A DNA stretch of 64,000 bases from positions 184,771 through 248,770 of the forward strand of contig CAXSZX010000004.1 in the NCBI GenBank assembly GCA_964242115.1, given 5' to 3'. This document shows positions 48,550 through 57,765 of this stretch, piece after piece. The translations under genes and the position numbers were made by a program. Under the pieces are notes generated by a model. The model ran no database searches and was not told the origin of the DNA. It saw only the letters and a list, made by a program, of their open reading frames with translations. This DNA comes from BOG-908 sp964242115. Lineage in GTDB: Bacteria; Pseudomonadota; Alphaproteobacteria; Acetobacterales; Acetobacteraceae. Position 1 is the stretch's first letter, and each line of letters begins with the position of its first letter.

Positions 48550-48730
48550 TAGGCAAGACAAGGGGCTTTGCCCCTGAACCCCGTCACGCGCTAGCGTGCT
48601 TCGCACGACGGGGCCAACGAGGCCGTGGCTACAAAGCGTGTGGCCCCCCTTCGCACACTGCCGAAACAAAAAGGTTCTAAGGACGACCGTCCTTAGCGGG
48701 GTCCAGGGGCAGAGCCCCTGGCCTTGCCTA
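48550..48730. repeat. Element B copy 2
   Basis: A 181-bp unit. The left end is TAGGCAAGACAAGGGGCTTT then GCCCCTGAACCCCGTC; the right end, reversed, is TAGGCAAGGCCAGGGGCTCT then GCCCCTGGACCCCGCT, so the terminal inverted repeats match over about 36 bases. Inside are GCTTCGCACGACGGGGCC and AAGGACGACCGTCCTTAG, shared with copy 1 in the opposite orientation. The right end includes the ftsY stop codon. Confidence 0.8.
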
Positions 48731-49648
48731 AGCCTCCCCCACCAACCCCCGCGCAAACTCCAGCGCCACGAACGGCCGCAAATCCCCCGCCTGCTCCCCC
48801 ACTCCAACGGCATGGATCGGCAGCCCAAACTCCTCCGCAAGCGCCACCACGATCCCGCCCCGCGCGCTCCCATCCAGTTTCGTCACCACCAGCCCGGTAA
48901 TCGCCACCAGCTCGCGGAACACCCGCACCTGCTGGATCGCGTTCTGACCCGTCGTTGCGTCCAGCACCAACAGAACCGAGTGCGGCGCCGTCTCGTCCTG
49001 CTTGCGCAGCACGCGGATCACCTTCTGCAGCTCCTCCATCAGCGCGGTCTTGTTGTGCAGCCGGCCCGCAGTGTCGATCAGCAGCACGTCGGCCGCCTCG
49101 GCCCGCGCCCGAGTCAGCGCCTCGAACGCCAGCCCGGCCGCGTCCGCGTTGGCAGGCCCTGAGATGACCGGCGCCCCCGTCCGCTCGCCCCACACCTGCA
49201 GCTGCTCGACCGCGGCCGCGCGGAACGTGTCGCCCGCCACCAGCACTGCCCGGCGCCCCTCACCTTTGAACTGCAGCGCCAGCTTGCCGATCGTGGTGGT
49301 CTTGCCGGTGCCGTTCACCCCCACCAACAGCACCACGTGCGGCCTGTGCGCCGGGTCGAGCACCAGCGGGCGCGCCACCGGCTCCAGGATTGCAGCAATC
49401 TCCTCGGCCAGCGCCGCGCGCACCTCCTGTTCGCTCACCGTGCTGCCGAAGCGGCTGGAGCGGAAGGCGCGGATGATCCGCCGCGCCACGGCCGGGCCTA
49501 AATCGGCCGAGACCAGCGCGTCCTCCAGCTCCTCCAGCGCCGCGTCGTCCAGCTTGCGGGCGGTGAACCCCGCGCCCAACCCGTCGGTCAGCTTCTGGGT
49601 GCTGCGGGAGAGCCCCTCCTTCAGCCGCGAGAAGAACCCCAGCGCCAT
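48728..49648 (-). CDS. ftsY: Signal recognition particle receptor FtsY
   Basis: The SRP receptor GTPase that docks ribosome-nascent-chain complexes at the membrane. From ATG 49648 it has 306 residues, the short form without the long acidic A-domain of E. coli. The N-domain begins LGFFSRLKEGLSRSTQKL. G-domain motifs are GVNGTGKTTTIGKLA (P-loop), DTFRAAAVEQL, DTAGRLHNK and TKLDGSARGGI. The upstream extension to 49753 overlaps mtaB and is rejected. The stop codon is formed at the edge of element B copy 2. Confidence 0.95.
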   Translation of the reverse strand: MALGFFSRLKEGLSRSTQKLTDGLGAGFTARKLDDAALEELEDALVSADLGPAVARRIIRAFRSSRFGSTVSEQEVRAALAEEIAAILEPVARPLVLDPAHRPHVVLLVGVNGTGKTTTIGKLALQFKGEGRRAVLVAGDTFRAAAVEQLQVWGERTGAPVISGPANADAAGLAFEALTRARAEAADVLLIDTAGRLHNKTALMEELQKVIRVLRKQDETAPHSVLLVLDATTGQNAIQQVRVFRELVAITGLVVTKLDGSARGGIVVALAEEFGLPIHAVGVGEQAGDLRPFVALEFARGLVGEA

Positions 49649-49652
49649 CGCC

Positions 49653-50894
49653 TCAGGCCGCCCGCGCAAGCAGGCCCTGCGAGTCCGCACCCGTAATGCG
49701 GGCGCGCAGCAGGCTCGCATGCGGCCAGGCGCCCGGCAGGCGGACCGGCGCAAAGTGCTCGGTGTGCCCGGCAGCCGCGTCCGACGACACCTTCTCGATC
49801 ACCACGCTGGCCTCCGCCCCAACCTGCGCCTGGTGGAAACGCTCTGCCGCCTGCGCCGCCTCGGCGCGCAACGCGGCCGCCCGCGCGCGCCGAACTTCGT
49901 GCGGCACTTGCGGCATGCGGGCGGCCGGCGTGCCGGCGCGTTCGCTGTAGGGGAACACGTGCAGGTAGGGGATCGCCTGGTCACGCACGAAGCCTAGCGT
50001 TTCCTTAAACAACGTGTCGGACTCGGTGGGAAAGCCGGCGATCAGGTCGGCGCCAATGGCGATGCCGGGCCGCAACGCCCGCGCCCGCCCGATTACCGCG
50101 GCCGCCTGTGCCGCGCTGTGCCGCCGCCGCATCCGCTTGAGCACCAGGTCGGACCCTGCCTGCAACGAAAGATGCAAATGCGGCATCAGCCGGGGCTCGT
50201 TGCCGATCAGCACCCACAACGCCTCGTCCACGCAGGCGGGGTCCAGCGAGGACAGCCGCAGCCGCGCCAGCTCCGGCACCAGCGAAAGTACCCGCCGCAC
50301 CAGTTGCCCCAGCCGCGGCCGCCCAGGCAGGTCGGCACCGTAGCTGGTTACGTCCACGCCGGTCAGCACCACCTCGGCGTGGCCGGCCGCCGCCAGCGCG
50401 CGCACCTGGTCCACCACCGCGCCCACCGGCACGCTGCGGTTCGGCCCGCGGCCGAACGGGATGATGCAGAAGGTGCAGCGGTGGTCGCAGCCCTGCTGCA
50501 CGGCGACGTAGGCGCGCGCCCGGCCGCCCAAACCCACCACCGGATGGGCCACCGGTGCACGCGCCTGCATGATGTCGCCATGCGCCGAGCCAGCACCTGC
50601 CGCCCACGATCCGGCCTGAAGCTTCTCCTCGTTGCCGAGCACGCGCGCCACCCCCGGCAGGCCCGCCCACCGCTCCGGCGCGATCTGCGCGGCACACCCA
50701 GTCACCACGATCGGCCGCTCCGGCCGCTGCCGATGCGCACGCGCGATCGCCCGCCGCGCGTCCCGCTCCGCCTGGCCGGTGACCGCGCACGTGTTGACCA
50801 CCAGCGTGTCGGTCAGCTGCGCGGTATGGCCGCGGATGACCTCGCTCTCGAAGGCGTTCAGCCGGCAGCCGAACGTCAGTATCTCGGTCGTCAT
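49653..50894 (-). CDS. mtaB: tRNA t6A37 methylthiotransferase MtaB
   Basis: A radical-SAM methylthiotransferase that converts t6A37 to ms2t6A37 in ANN-decoding tRNAs. From ATG 50894, overlapping the dapF stop as ATGA, it has 413 residues. The N-terminal UPF0004 domain has the cluster cysteines in TFGCRLNAFES, VVNTCAVTGQAE and VTGCAAQ. The radical SAM motif is CDHRCTFCIIPFGRG near residue 145. The C-terminal TRAM-like region has EKVSSDAAAGHTEHFAPVRL. The dapF-mtaB-ftsY order is conserved in alphaproteobacteria. Confidence 0.94.
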   Translation of the reverse strand: MTTEILTFGCRLNAFESEVIRGHTAQLTDTLVVNTCAVTGQAERDARRAIARAHRQRPERPIVVTGCAAQIAPERWAGLPGVARVLGNEEKLQAGSWAAGAGSAHGDIMQARAPVAHPVVGLGGRARAYVAVQQGCDHRCTFCIIPFGRGPNRSVPVGAVVDQVRALAAAGHAEVVLTGVDVTSYGADLPGRPRLGQLVRRVLSLVPELARLRLSSLDPACVDEALWVLIGNEPRLMPHLHLSLQAGSDLVLKRMRRRHSAAQAAAVIGRARALRPGIAIGADLIAGFPTESDTLFKETLGFVRDQAIPYLHVFPYSERAGTPAARMPQVPHEVRRARAAALRAEAAQAAERFHQAQVGAEASVVIEKVSSDAAAGHTEHFAPVRLPGAWPHASLLRARITGADSQGLLARAA

Positions 50895-51964
50895 GCGCCG
50901 TAGGTAGTCAGATCCACGCTGCCGTGAAAGGCCGTGACTGCCGGGCCGGTCATCCACACGTGGCCGTGCGGCGCGTCTGCGTGGTGCATGTGTACGCCGG
51001 CCGCGTCCCTGCTTGCTCTGCTGACGGCTGCGCCGCCGCCGCGCTCGCTGTTCCCGGTCATACTGCGCCTGACCCCGCTGTTTGCGGCTACGCTGCGCCC
51101 AGCTCCGCTGTCCCAGGTTGCGGTGGGTTCAGCTCCGGCATCCCCGGCCGTAATGTCGGCGCTCGCAATGTCCGAACCCGCGCCGCGCCGGTCCGGCTCG
51201 CCACTTTCGATGTTCTCCGGCGCACGCCACTCGATCAGCAGCGTGCCGCCATCCAGCACCAGTTCCGCCCGTCGGCCCGTCAGCCCGCGCCGGTGCGCGT
51301 TCACCAGCGCCGCGCAGGCGCCCGACCCGCAGGCCAGCGTCAGCCCGGCGGCGCGCTCCCACACGCGCAGCCGGATGCGATCCGGCGCCAGCACCTGGGC
51401 GAAGCCGATGTTGGCGCGGTCCGGGAACATCGGATGCGTCTCCAGCACCGGTCCGGCGGTGGCCGGGTCTACCGCGTCCAGCGCCGCCACGAACAGGGTC
51501 GCGTGCGGGTTGCCCATCGACACCGCGGCAGGGCTGCCCGGCAGGTCGAGCCAAAGCGTGTCGCACGCCGTCCGCAACGGCACCTCGTGCCACGCCAGAC
51601 GCGGCGGCCCCATGTCCACCCGCACCTGCCCATCCGCGAGGCACTCGGTCGGCAGCACCCCGCTCACGGTCTGGATCATCACGCCGGAGCGCCCCGTTTC
51701 CTCGGCGAGCAACCGCGCCACGCAACGGGTCGCGTTGCCGCAGGCGCCGGCCTCTGATCCGTCCGGGTTGTAGATGCGCATTGCCGCGTCCGCGGTGGCG
51801 GCGGTGGCGGCCTCGATGACGATCAGCTGGTCCCAGCCTACGCCCGTGCGGCGGTTGCCGAGCGCGCGGATGGCCGGCGGCGCGAGCGTCAACGGTTCGG
51901 TGCGGGCGTCGAGCACCATGAAGTCGTTGCCCGCCCCGTGCATCTTTCGGAACGCCGTGGGCAT
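50891..51964 (-). CDS. dapF: Diaminopimelate epimerase with internal repeat insertion
   Basis: Converts LL- to meso-diaminopimelate for lysine and peptidoglycan synthesis. From ATG 51964 it has 357 residues, about 80 more than usual. Catalytic cysteines are in SEAGACGNATRC (near 75) and LTLACGSGACAALV (near 215), both intact. After LIEWRAPENIES (about 252) an insertion of about 80 residues occurs before the normal C-terminal HVWMTGPAVTAFHGSVDL. The insertion contains about 10-residue repeats (TATWDS, GAGRSVAANS, GVRRSMTGNS). The frame is kept, so a functional enzyme is likely. The upstream extension to 52072 is element A sequence. Confidence 0.93.
   Translation of the reverse strand: MPTAFRKMHGAGNDFMVLDARTEPLTLAPPAIRALGNRRTGVGWDQLIVIEAATAATADAAMRIYNPDGSEAGACGNATRCVARLLAEETGRSGVMIQTVSGVLPTECLADGQVRVDMGPPRLAWHEVPLRTACDTLWLDLPGSPAAVSMGNPHATLFVAALDAVDPATAGPVLETHPMFPDRANIGFAQVLAPDRIRLRVWERAAGLTLACGSGACAALVNAHRRGLTGRRAELVLDGGTLLIEWRAPENIESGEPDRRGAGSDIASADITAGDAGAEPTATWDSGAGRSVAANSGVRRSMTGNSERGGGAAVSRASRDAAGVHMHHADAPHGHVWMTGPAVTAFHGSVDLTTYGA
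51047..51166. repeat. Degenerate 30-bp tandem repeat inside dapF
   Basis: Four units of 30 bp begin at 51047, 51077, 51107 and 51137. The first three open with GCTGT and end in C-rich CCCC or CTCC, and the first two share CTGCGCC at the same offset. The unit is a multiple of three, so copy number can change without breaking the frame. Confidence 0.7.
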
Positions 51965-51982
51965 GGGGGCTCCGGAGGAGGG

Positions 51983-52117
51983 AAGAAAGCAGTTCTTTTT
52001 TGAAAAAAAGAACCAAAAAACTTTTGCTTCTTGGGAAATACGCCGCCGGAAAGTCCGCGACATCCGAGACAAAAGCTTTTTGCTTCTTTTTCTCGAAAAA
52101 GAAGACGCTTCCTTACT
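51983..52117. repeat. Element A copy 17
   Basis: A full copy between dapF and the zinc-ribbon gene end: AAGAAAGCAGTTC, T6-G-A7, GAACC, AAAAAACTTTTGC; the centre is weak (CCGCGACATCCG); the right arm is AAAAGCTTTTTGCTTC, TTTTTCTCG-A5, GAAG, ending CTTCCTTAC. Confidence 0.85.
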
Positions 52118-52146
52118 AAGCCTTCGCCTCCAACGCCACCGCCAGC

Positions 52147-52908
52147 TTAGCGCGCGCCGGTCTTGGCTGCGCCGCTGAAATCCTCGAATGTCACCCGCCA
52201 GCGATGGTCCGAGCCTGCCTTGCCGGCGCCGTCTGGCGTGTAGTGGACAGAGAGGCCCTGCAACCAGGCCAAGGAAGCGGCCGAGACCGCATCGGTGCCG
52301 CGTACATCCGCAACGCGGCAGGCGGGATGACGCTGGGCCTGGGTGAGCAGGCAGTCCACCGTTACCTGGCCGGCCCGCGCCTCGCGGCCAAGCTTCGGCG
52401 CCTGGATCGCAGCCCCTGCCGCCGCAGTGCGGGCCGGGTATGGGCGGCCTGTCACCTCGATGGAAGGTGCCAGCGATACGGCGGCCGACTGTTCAGCGCC
52501 GGCCTGCTTGCCAGCCGGCGGTGACCGCTGCCCGGGCGTCAGGCCCACCTCCTGCTCTGCCACCGTAACCGCCTTGTCCACCGCGGGCTTTATCCGGCCA
52601 ACCAGGTAGCCGGTGGCCAGCGACGCCACGACGGCACCGCCCAGCACGACAAGCCGCAGCACCGGCAGGATGGTGGGACGCCCATCAGCCCGGCTGCCGG
52701 GCGGACGCAACGGCCTGGCGCATTCGGGGCAGACGAACGCCTTGCTGACCGGCACCTGCACCAGCGCCCGCTGCATGCCGAGCGAGCAGTAGTCGAGGTT
52801 GCCGCACCGGCCCGGGGTCGTCTCGCGGTCGGTGCGCCGGCGCGGCGGGGCGGCAGCCGGGCTGACGCGGGGCTCTTGCAGGGCAACGAAGGGTTGGACA
52901 GTGGCCAT
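52147..52908 (-). CDS. Membrane protein with N-terminal zinc-ribbon-like motif, unknown function
   Basis: A 253-residue protein of unknown function. Cysteines in GRCGNLDYCS and FVCPECARPL, about 30 residues apart, look like a treble of zinc-ribbon knuckles in the cytoplasmic N-terminal region (about 33-67). A single membrane helix follows (VLRLVVLGGAVVASLATGYLVG, about 83-104). The rest would be outside the cytoplasm, with a compact C-terminal domain containing VTVDCLLTQAQRHPACRVAD, whose two cysteines could form a disulfide. The start has AGGTGA ten bases upstream. No named family is recognised. Confidence 0.7.
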   Translation of the reverse strand: MATVQPFVALQEPRVSPAAAPPRRRTDRETTPGRCGNLDYCSLGMQRALVQVPVSKAFVCPECARPLRPPGSRADGRPTILPVLRLVVLGGAVVASLATGYLVGRIKPAVDKAVTVAEQEVGLTPGQRSPPAGKQAGAEQSAAVSLAPSIEVTGRPYPARTAAAGAAIQAPKLGREARAGQVTVDCLLTQAQRHPACRVADVRGTDAVSAASLAWLQGLSVHYTPDGAGKAGSDHRWRVTFEDFSGAAKTGAR

Positions 52909-53173
52909 GATCGTTCACCTACCGTATCACATACGTTTTGACTACGCATCGGTGATTGCATTCAGGCCGTCGTGTTCACGTAAAACCTGCACGTTTTCGT
53001 GGCCCGGACGCCGAGACGACACCCAGCCGCCTTGCACCCCACGGTCCACGAAGCTACAACCCGCCCCTGATCGCGCGACCGGGCCTGTATGGGCATGCCT
53101 GGCCGCGACGCTCGTGCGCCGCACCCGATCCCGGTGCGCACCGCCACGAGGCCTAACGCAAAGGAGTAACGAA

Positions 53174-53377
53174 ATGCCCAAGATGAAGACGAAGTCTTCG
53201 GTGAAGAAGCGCTTCAAGATCACCGCCACCGGCAAAGTGCTCGCCGGCCCCGGCAAAAAACGCCACAACCTCTCCGCCCGCTCGCAAAAGGCCATCCGCA
53301 GCAACCGCGGCAGCCAGACGCTCACCCATGCTGACGGCCTGACCGTCAAGCAATGGGCTCCCTACGGCCTGGGCTGA
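53174..53377 (+). CDS. rpmI: 50S ribosomal protein L35
   Basis: A 67-residue ribosomal protein L35, starting MPKMKTKSSVKKRFKITATG, with an AAGGAG ribosome binding site seven bases upstream. The conserved GPGKKRHNLSARSQK block is intact. It is in an operon with rplT (11-bp gap). The infC gene, usual partner in many bacteria, is not upstream here. Confidence 0.95.
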   Translation: MPKMKTKSSVKKRFKITATGKVLAGPGKKRHNLSARSQKAIRSNRGSQTLTHADGLTVKQWAPYGLG

Positions 53378-53388
53378 GGAGCGCATAG

Positions 53389-53808
53389 ATGGCACGCGTC
53401 AAACGGGGCACTACGTCCCACGCCCGGCATAAGAAGGTCCTCAAGCAGAGCAAGGGCTTCTTCGGCCGCTCGTCGACCAACTACCGCATCGCGCTGGAGC
53501 GGCTCGAGAAGTCGCTGCAATACGCCTACCGCGACCGGCGGGTGAAGAAGCGCGAGTTCCGCGCGCTGTGGATACAGCGCATCAACGCCGCGGTGCGCGA
53601 GCACGGCATCACCTACAGCCGCTTCATTCACGGCCTGAACCAGACCGGCATCGAGATCGACCGCAAGGTGCTGGCCGCCATCGCGTTCGACGACCCGGCC
53701 GCCTTCAGCGAGATCGTCAAGGCGGTGCAGGCGACCATCGAGGCGCACGCGGCAGAAACGCCGGCAGCCAACGCCAACGGACCTGAGGCGGCAGCAGCGG
53801 CGGAGTGA
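53389..53808 (+). CDS. rplT: 50S ribosomal protein L20
   Basis: A large-subunit assembly protein, 139 residues. It begins MARVKRGTTSHARHKKVLKQ, then GFFGRSSTNYRIALERL and the RRVKKREFRALWIQRINAAV core. The C-terminal about 20 residues (AETPAANANGPEAAAAAE) are an Ala-rich tail beyond the usual 118-120 residues. It follows rpmI; element A separates it from pheS. Confidence 0.95.
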   Translation: MARVKRGTTSHARHKKVLKQSKGFFGRSSTNYRIALERLEKSLQYAYRDRRVKKREFRALWIQRINAAVREHGITYSRFIHGLNQTGIEIDRKVLAAIAFDDPAAFSEIVKAVQATIEAHAAETPAANANGPEAAAAAE

Positions 53809-54131
53809 CGCATCGTGGGGCGGGAGCAATCCCGCCTCTGTCGATCACATCTCGCTGGCATACTGCCGGGCCTGCCTCATCGTTGCGGCAATTTCTCTGT
53901 TTGGCCTCGGCCTGGCTAGGACTGTGCTTGTAGCGGCTCGCCTCCGTGGTTGAGGCTTGACGCAGCCGCCCTCATAAGAAGGCAAGCGGTTCTTTTTTGA
54001 AGAAAAACCAAAAAACTTTGGCTTCCGCTGTCGCAGACTTCTCCGGTGAGTCCGCGACAGCGGTAGCGAAAGCTCCTTGCTTCTTTTTCTCGAAGAACAA
54101 GGCCTTGCTTCGCCGCCCTTAGGACCACCCC
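53809..54131. other. Gap between rplT and pheS with element A
   Basis: The first 165 bp after rplT show no gene or clear terminator. The remainder is element A copy 18 (53977-54111). The pheS start follows 20 bases later with AGGACC upstream. A pheS promoter or attenuator was not recognised. Confidence 0.5.
53977..54111. repeat. Element A copy 18
   Basis: A full copy: AGAAGGCAAGCGGTTC, T6-GA-AGA-A4, CC, AAAAAACTTTGGC; centre CGCTGTCGCAG and CGCGACAGCGG; the right arm is GAAAGCTCCTTGCTTC, T5-CTCGAAGAAC, AAGGCCTTGCTTC. Here it separates translation genes commonly co-transcribed (rplT and pheS). Confidence 0.85.
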
Positions 54132-55214
54132 ATGTCCGACGACCTCCAGGCACTGCGCGACCAGACCCTAGCGTCGCTCGACGCAGCAACCGACCTGCGC
54201 GCCTGGGACGCCATCCGCGTTGCCACTCTCGGCAAGTCCGGCGCCCTCACCTCGCTCCTGAAAGAACTCGGCAAGGCGGCCCCGGATCAGCGGCGCGAGC
54301 GCGGCGCCGCGCTCAACCGCCTGCGCGACGAACTCGCTGTCGCCATCGAGGCCCGCCGCGAGACCCTCGACGCCCAGGCGCTCGCCGCCCGGCTCGAAGC
54401 CGAGCGCATCGACATCACCCTGCCGCCGCGCCCCGAGCCGCTTGGCAGCATCCACCCGATTAGCCGCACGCTCGACGAGATGTACGCCATCTTCGGCGCC
54501 ATGGGCTTCAGCGTGGCGGAAGGTCCCGACATCGAGAGCGACTGGCACAACTTCTCCGCGCTCAACATCGCTGTCCACCACCCCGCGCGCGACGATCACG
54601 ACACCTTCTACCTGCCCGGCATCGGCAACGGGGCGCCCCGCGTGCTGCGCACCCACACGAGCCCGGTACAGGTGCGCACCATGCTGGACCAGCCGCCGCC
54701 AATCCGCGTGATCGTGCCCGGCCGCACGTACCGCGCCGACCACGACGCCACCCACTCGCCGATGTTCCACCAGTGCGAGGGCCTGGTCATCGACCGCGCC
54801 ATCACGCTGGGCCACCTCAAGGGCTGCCTGACCGATTTCCTGCGCGCCTTTTTCGGCATCGCCACCCTGCCCGTCCGCTTCCGCGCCAGCTACTTCCCCT
54901 TCACCGAGCCCAGCATGGAGGTAGACATCGGCTGGAACCGCCGCACCGGCGAGCTGGCCTCGAAACAAGCGGGGGGCACCGACTGGCTGGAGATTCTCGG
55001 CAGCGGCATGGTGCACCCCAAGGTTCTGGCCAATTGCGGCATCGACCCGCGGGAGTGGCAGGGTTTCGCCTTCGGCATGGGCGTCGAGCGGGTCACCATG
55101 CTAAAGCACGGCATGGCCGACCTGCGCCCGTTCTACGAGAGCGACGTGCGCTGGCTGCGTCACTACGCTGCCTCGCCCTTCGCACCCGCCAGCCTGCACG
55201 AGGGCATGGCGTGA
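54132..55214 (+). CDS. pheS: Phenylalanyl-tRNA synthetase alpha subunit
   Basis: The catalytic subunit of the alpha2-beta2 phenylalanyl-tRNA synthetase. It has 360 residues. The N-terminal coiled coil (about 1-90) binds tRNA. Class II motifs are visible: LRTHTSPVQVRTM (motif 1 area, near 175), FRASYFPFTEPSMEVDI (motif 2/phenylalanine site) and GFAFGMGVERVTMLKHGM (motif 3). pheT follows after 52 bases. Confidence 0.96.
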   Translation: MSDDLQALRDQTLASLDAATDLRAWDAIRVATLGKSGALTSLLKELGKAAPDQRRERGAALNRLRDELAVAIEARRETLDAQALAARLEAERIDITLPPRPEPLGSIHPISRTLDEMYAIFGAMGFSVAEGPDIESDWHNFSALNIAVHHPARDDHDTFYLPGIGNGAPRVLRTHTSPVQVRTMLDQPPPIRVIVPGRTYRADHDATHSPMFHQCEGLVIDRAITLGHLKGCLTDFLRAFFGIATLPVRFRASYFPFTEPSMEVDIGWNRRTGELASKQAGGTDWLEILGSGMVHPKVLANCGIDPREWQGFAFGMGVERVTMLKHGMADLRPFYESDVRWLRHYAASPFAPASLHEGMA

Positions 55215-55266
55215 GAGGCCCTTCCGGCTCGCTCTCGCGTCGCCGCGCTGTCTCGCCCTCTCACCT

Positions 55267-57738
55267 ATGCGAGCGCTCGTCGTGAAGTTCTCGCTGTCCT
55301 GGTTGCTCACCCATCTCGACACCGACGCTGGCCTCGACCGCATTACCACCACCCTCTCCAGCATCGGGCTCGAGGTGGAGGGCGTCACCGACCGTGCCGC
55401 CGCGCTGGCCCCGTTCCGCACCGCGCGCATCATCGAGGCGGTGCAGCACCCCAACGCCGACCGCCTGCGCGCTTGCCGCGTCGATGTCGGCGCCGGCGAG
55501 CCGGTTAGCGTGGTGTGCGGCGCCGCCAACGCGCGCACTGGCCTGCACGTGGTGTTCGCGCCCCCCGGCGCCTTCATCCCCGGCAGCGGCATCACGCTCA
55601 AGGTGGGCGAGATACGCGGCGTCACCTCGGCCGGCATGCTGGTCAGCGCGCGCGAGATGGCGCTGGGAGACGACCACGAGGGCATCGTCGAGCTGCCGGA
55701 CGAAACGCCGGTCGGCCTGCCCTACGCCACCTGGGCCGGGCTGGACGATCCGGTCATCGAGATCGGCGTCACCCCTAACCGCGGCGACGCGCTGTCCGTC
55801 CGTGGCGTCGCCCGCGATCTAGCCGCCGCTGGGCTTGGCGTCCTGAAGCCCTGGTCCGCCGCACCAATGCAGGTGGCTTTCCCGACGCCGCTGGCCTGGC
55901 GCATCGACTGGCCCGAGGCGTGCCCCTGGGTGCTCGGCCGCTCGGTCCGCTTCCTGCGCAACGGCCCGAGCCCGGACTGGCTGCAACGCCGCCTCTCCGC
56001 CATCGGCCTGCGCCCGATCAGCGCGCTGGTGGACGTGACCAACTTTTTCACTTTCGACCTCGGCCGTCCGCTGCACGTCTTCGACGCCGACCGCATCGCC
56101 GGAGACACGCTCACCCTGCGCCGCGGTGCGACGGACACCTTCCGCGGCCTGCACGGCCGCGACGTCACCGCCGGGCCCGACGACCTGGTGATCGCCGACG
56201 CCACCGGCGCGGTCTCGCTCGCCGGCATCGTCGGCGGCGAGAGCACCGGCTCGCAGGAGGCCACCACCCACGTCTTCATCGAGTGCGCGCTGTTCGACCC
56301 GGTGACCATCGCCCGCGCCGGCCGCCGCCACCAGATCAGCACCGACGCGCGGCAGCGCTTCGAGCGCGGCGTCGACCGGGCCCTACTGCCGGCCGCGCTC
56401 GACGCGGCCACGGCGATGATCATCGAGCTGTGCGGCGGCGAGGCCGGCAGCGTCGTCTCCGCCGGCGCCGAGCCCGCCTGGCAGCGCCAGGCCAGCCTGC
56501 GTTTCGAGCGCCTCGCCGGCCTGGGCGGCGCCGACACCTCGGCCGACGAGGCCGCCGCCATCCTCGACCGCCTCGGGTTCGCCGAGGCCAGCCGCACCGC
56601 AGACCAGGTCACCGTCCAAATCCCGTCCTGGCGCAACGACGTCGCCGGCACCTCCGGGCTGGACCAGCCGCAGGACATCGACCCGACCCGCGCCCGCAGC
56701 GCCGCCGAGGGTGCCGCCCTGATCGAGCCGGAATGCGACCTGCTCGAGGAAGTGCTGCGCATCAGCGGCCTGGACCGCATCCCGGCCGTCTCCCTGCCGC
56801 GCGCATCCGCTATCCCGCAACCCGTGCTCACGCCGCGCCAGGCACGCAGCGGCCTCGCCCGCCGCCTGCTCGCCGCCCGCGGGTTCTGCGAGTGCGTCAC
56901 CTACAGCTTCATGTTCGCAGGCCTTGCCGCCCGCTTCGGCGAGGCGCCGGCCAGCCTCGCGCTGAACAACCCGATCGCAGCCGACCTCGACCAGATGCGC
57001 CCTTCTCCATTGGCCACCCTGGCGCAGGCGGCGTCGCGCAACGCCGCCCGCGGCGCGGGTTCGGTGGCGCTGTTCGAGGTGGGACCCGGCTACGCCGAGA
57101 CAGGACAAGCGCTGGTCGCCGCCGGGTTGCGCATGGGCCCGCCGCCGCGGCACTGGCAGGCGATGCCGACCGCCGCCGACGCGATGGCCGCCAAGACCGA
57201 CCTTTGGGCGCTGCTGGCCGCACTCGGCGTGCCGATGGAGGCGCTCAACGTGACCGCCGACGCCCCTGCCCACTACCATCCCGGCCAGTCCGGCGTGGTC
57301 CGCCAGGGTCCGAAAATCGTGCTGGCCCGATTCGGCGCCCTGCACCCCGGCCTGGCCGCCCAACTCGACCTCGCTACGCCATGCAGCGGCTTCGAGCTGT
57401 TCCTCGACTCCGTCGTTGACCCGAAACGGCGCAAACGCGCCGCCCCGGACCTGCCACAGCTGCAAGCCGTGGAGAGGGACTTCGCTTTCCTGGTGAAGAC
57501 GGACGTTGCGGCAGAAGCAGTCTTGCGCGCGGCGCGGTCTGCCGACCGAAAAGCGATCGCCAGCATACGCTTGTTCGACGTGTTCGAAGGGCCTACTCTA
57601 CAACCAGGGATTAAATCGATGGGTGTTGAGGTTGTATTCCAGCCACTCGAGCGAACTCTGACCGATCAGGACATCGAGGCTCTGAGCGAGAAGGTGGTGA
57701 GCGAGGTTGGCAGAGCGACCGGCGCCAAGTTGCGATAG
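55267..57738 (+). CDS. pheT: Phenylalanyl-tRNA synthetase beta subunit
   Basis: The tRNA-binding and editing subunit of phenylalanyl-tRNA synthetase. It has 823 residues from ATG 55267; GTG 55282 gives VKFSLSWL, the usual beginning of PheT, and is the more probable start. Domains in order are the EMAP-like tRNA-binding domain with HPNADRLRACRVDVG, the B3/B4 editing domain with GDALSVRGVARDLAA and FDADRIAGD, B5, a catalytic-like core, and the C-terminal ferredoxin-fold anticodon-binding domain with FQPLERTLTDQDIEALS. No break is seen. Confidence 0.95.
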   Translation: MRALVVKFSLSWLLTHLDTDAGLDRITTTLSSIGLEVEGVTDRAAALAPFRTARIIEAVQHPNADRLRACRVDVGAGEPVSVVCGAANARTGLHVVFAPPGAFIPGSGITLKVGEIRGVTSAGMLVSAREMALGDDHEGIVELPDETPVGLPYATWAGLDDPVIEIGVTPNRGDALSVRGVARDLAAAGLGVLKPWSAAPMQVAFPTPLAWRIDWPEACPWVLGRSVRFLRNGPSPDWLQRRLSAIGLRPISALVDVTNFFTFDLGRPLHVFDADRIAGDTLTLRRGATDTFRGLHGRDVTAGPDDLVIADATGAVSLAGIVGGESTGSQEATTHVFIECALFDPVTIARAGRRHQISTDARQRFERGVDRALLPAALDAATAMIIELCGGEAGSVVSAGAEPAWQRQASLRFERLAGLGGADTSADEAAAILDRLGFAEASRTADQVTVQIPSWRNDVAGTSGLDQPQDIDPTRARSAAEGAALIEPECDLLEEVLRISGLDRIPAVSLPRASAIPQPVLTPRQARSGLARRLLAARGFCECVTYSFMFAGLAARFGEAPASLALNNPIAADLDQMRPSPLATLAQAASRNAARGAGSVALFEVGPGYAETGQALVAAGLRMGPPPRHWQAMPTAADAMAAKTDLWALLAALGVPMEALNVTADAPAHYHPGQSGVVRQGPKIVLARFGALHPGLAAQLDLATPCSGFELFLDSVVDPKRRKRAAPDLPQLQAVERDFAFLVKTDVAAEAVLRAARSADRKAIASIRLFDVFEGPTLQPGIKSMGVEVVFQPLERTLTDQDIEALSEKVVSEVGRATGAKLR

Positions 57739-57765
57739 GGTGGCGGCAATGCCGGGCGCACGAGG

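Noticed and set aside
52909..53173. Missing infC upstream of rpmI as an anomaly
   Set aside because: infC is often separate from rpmI-rplT in alphaproteobacteria, so its absence here is not unusual.
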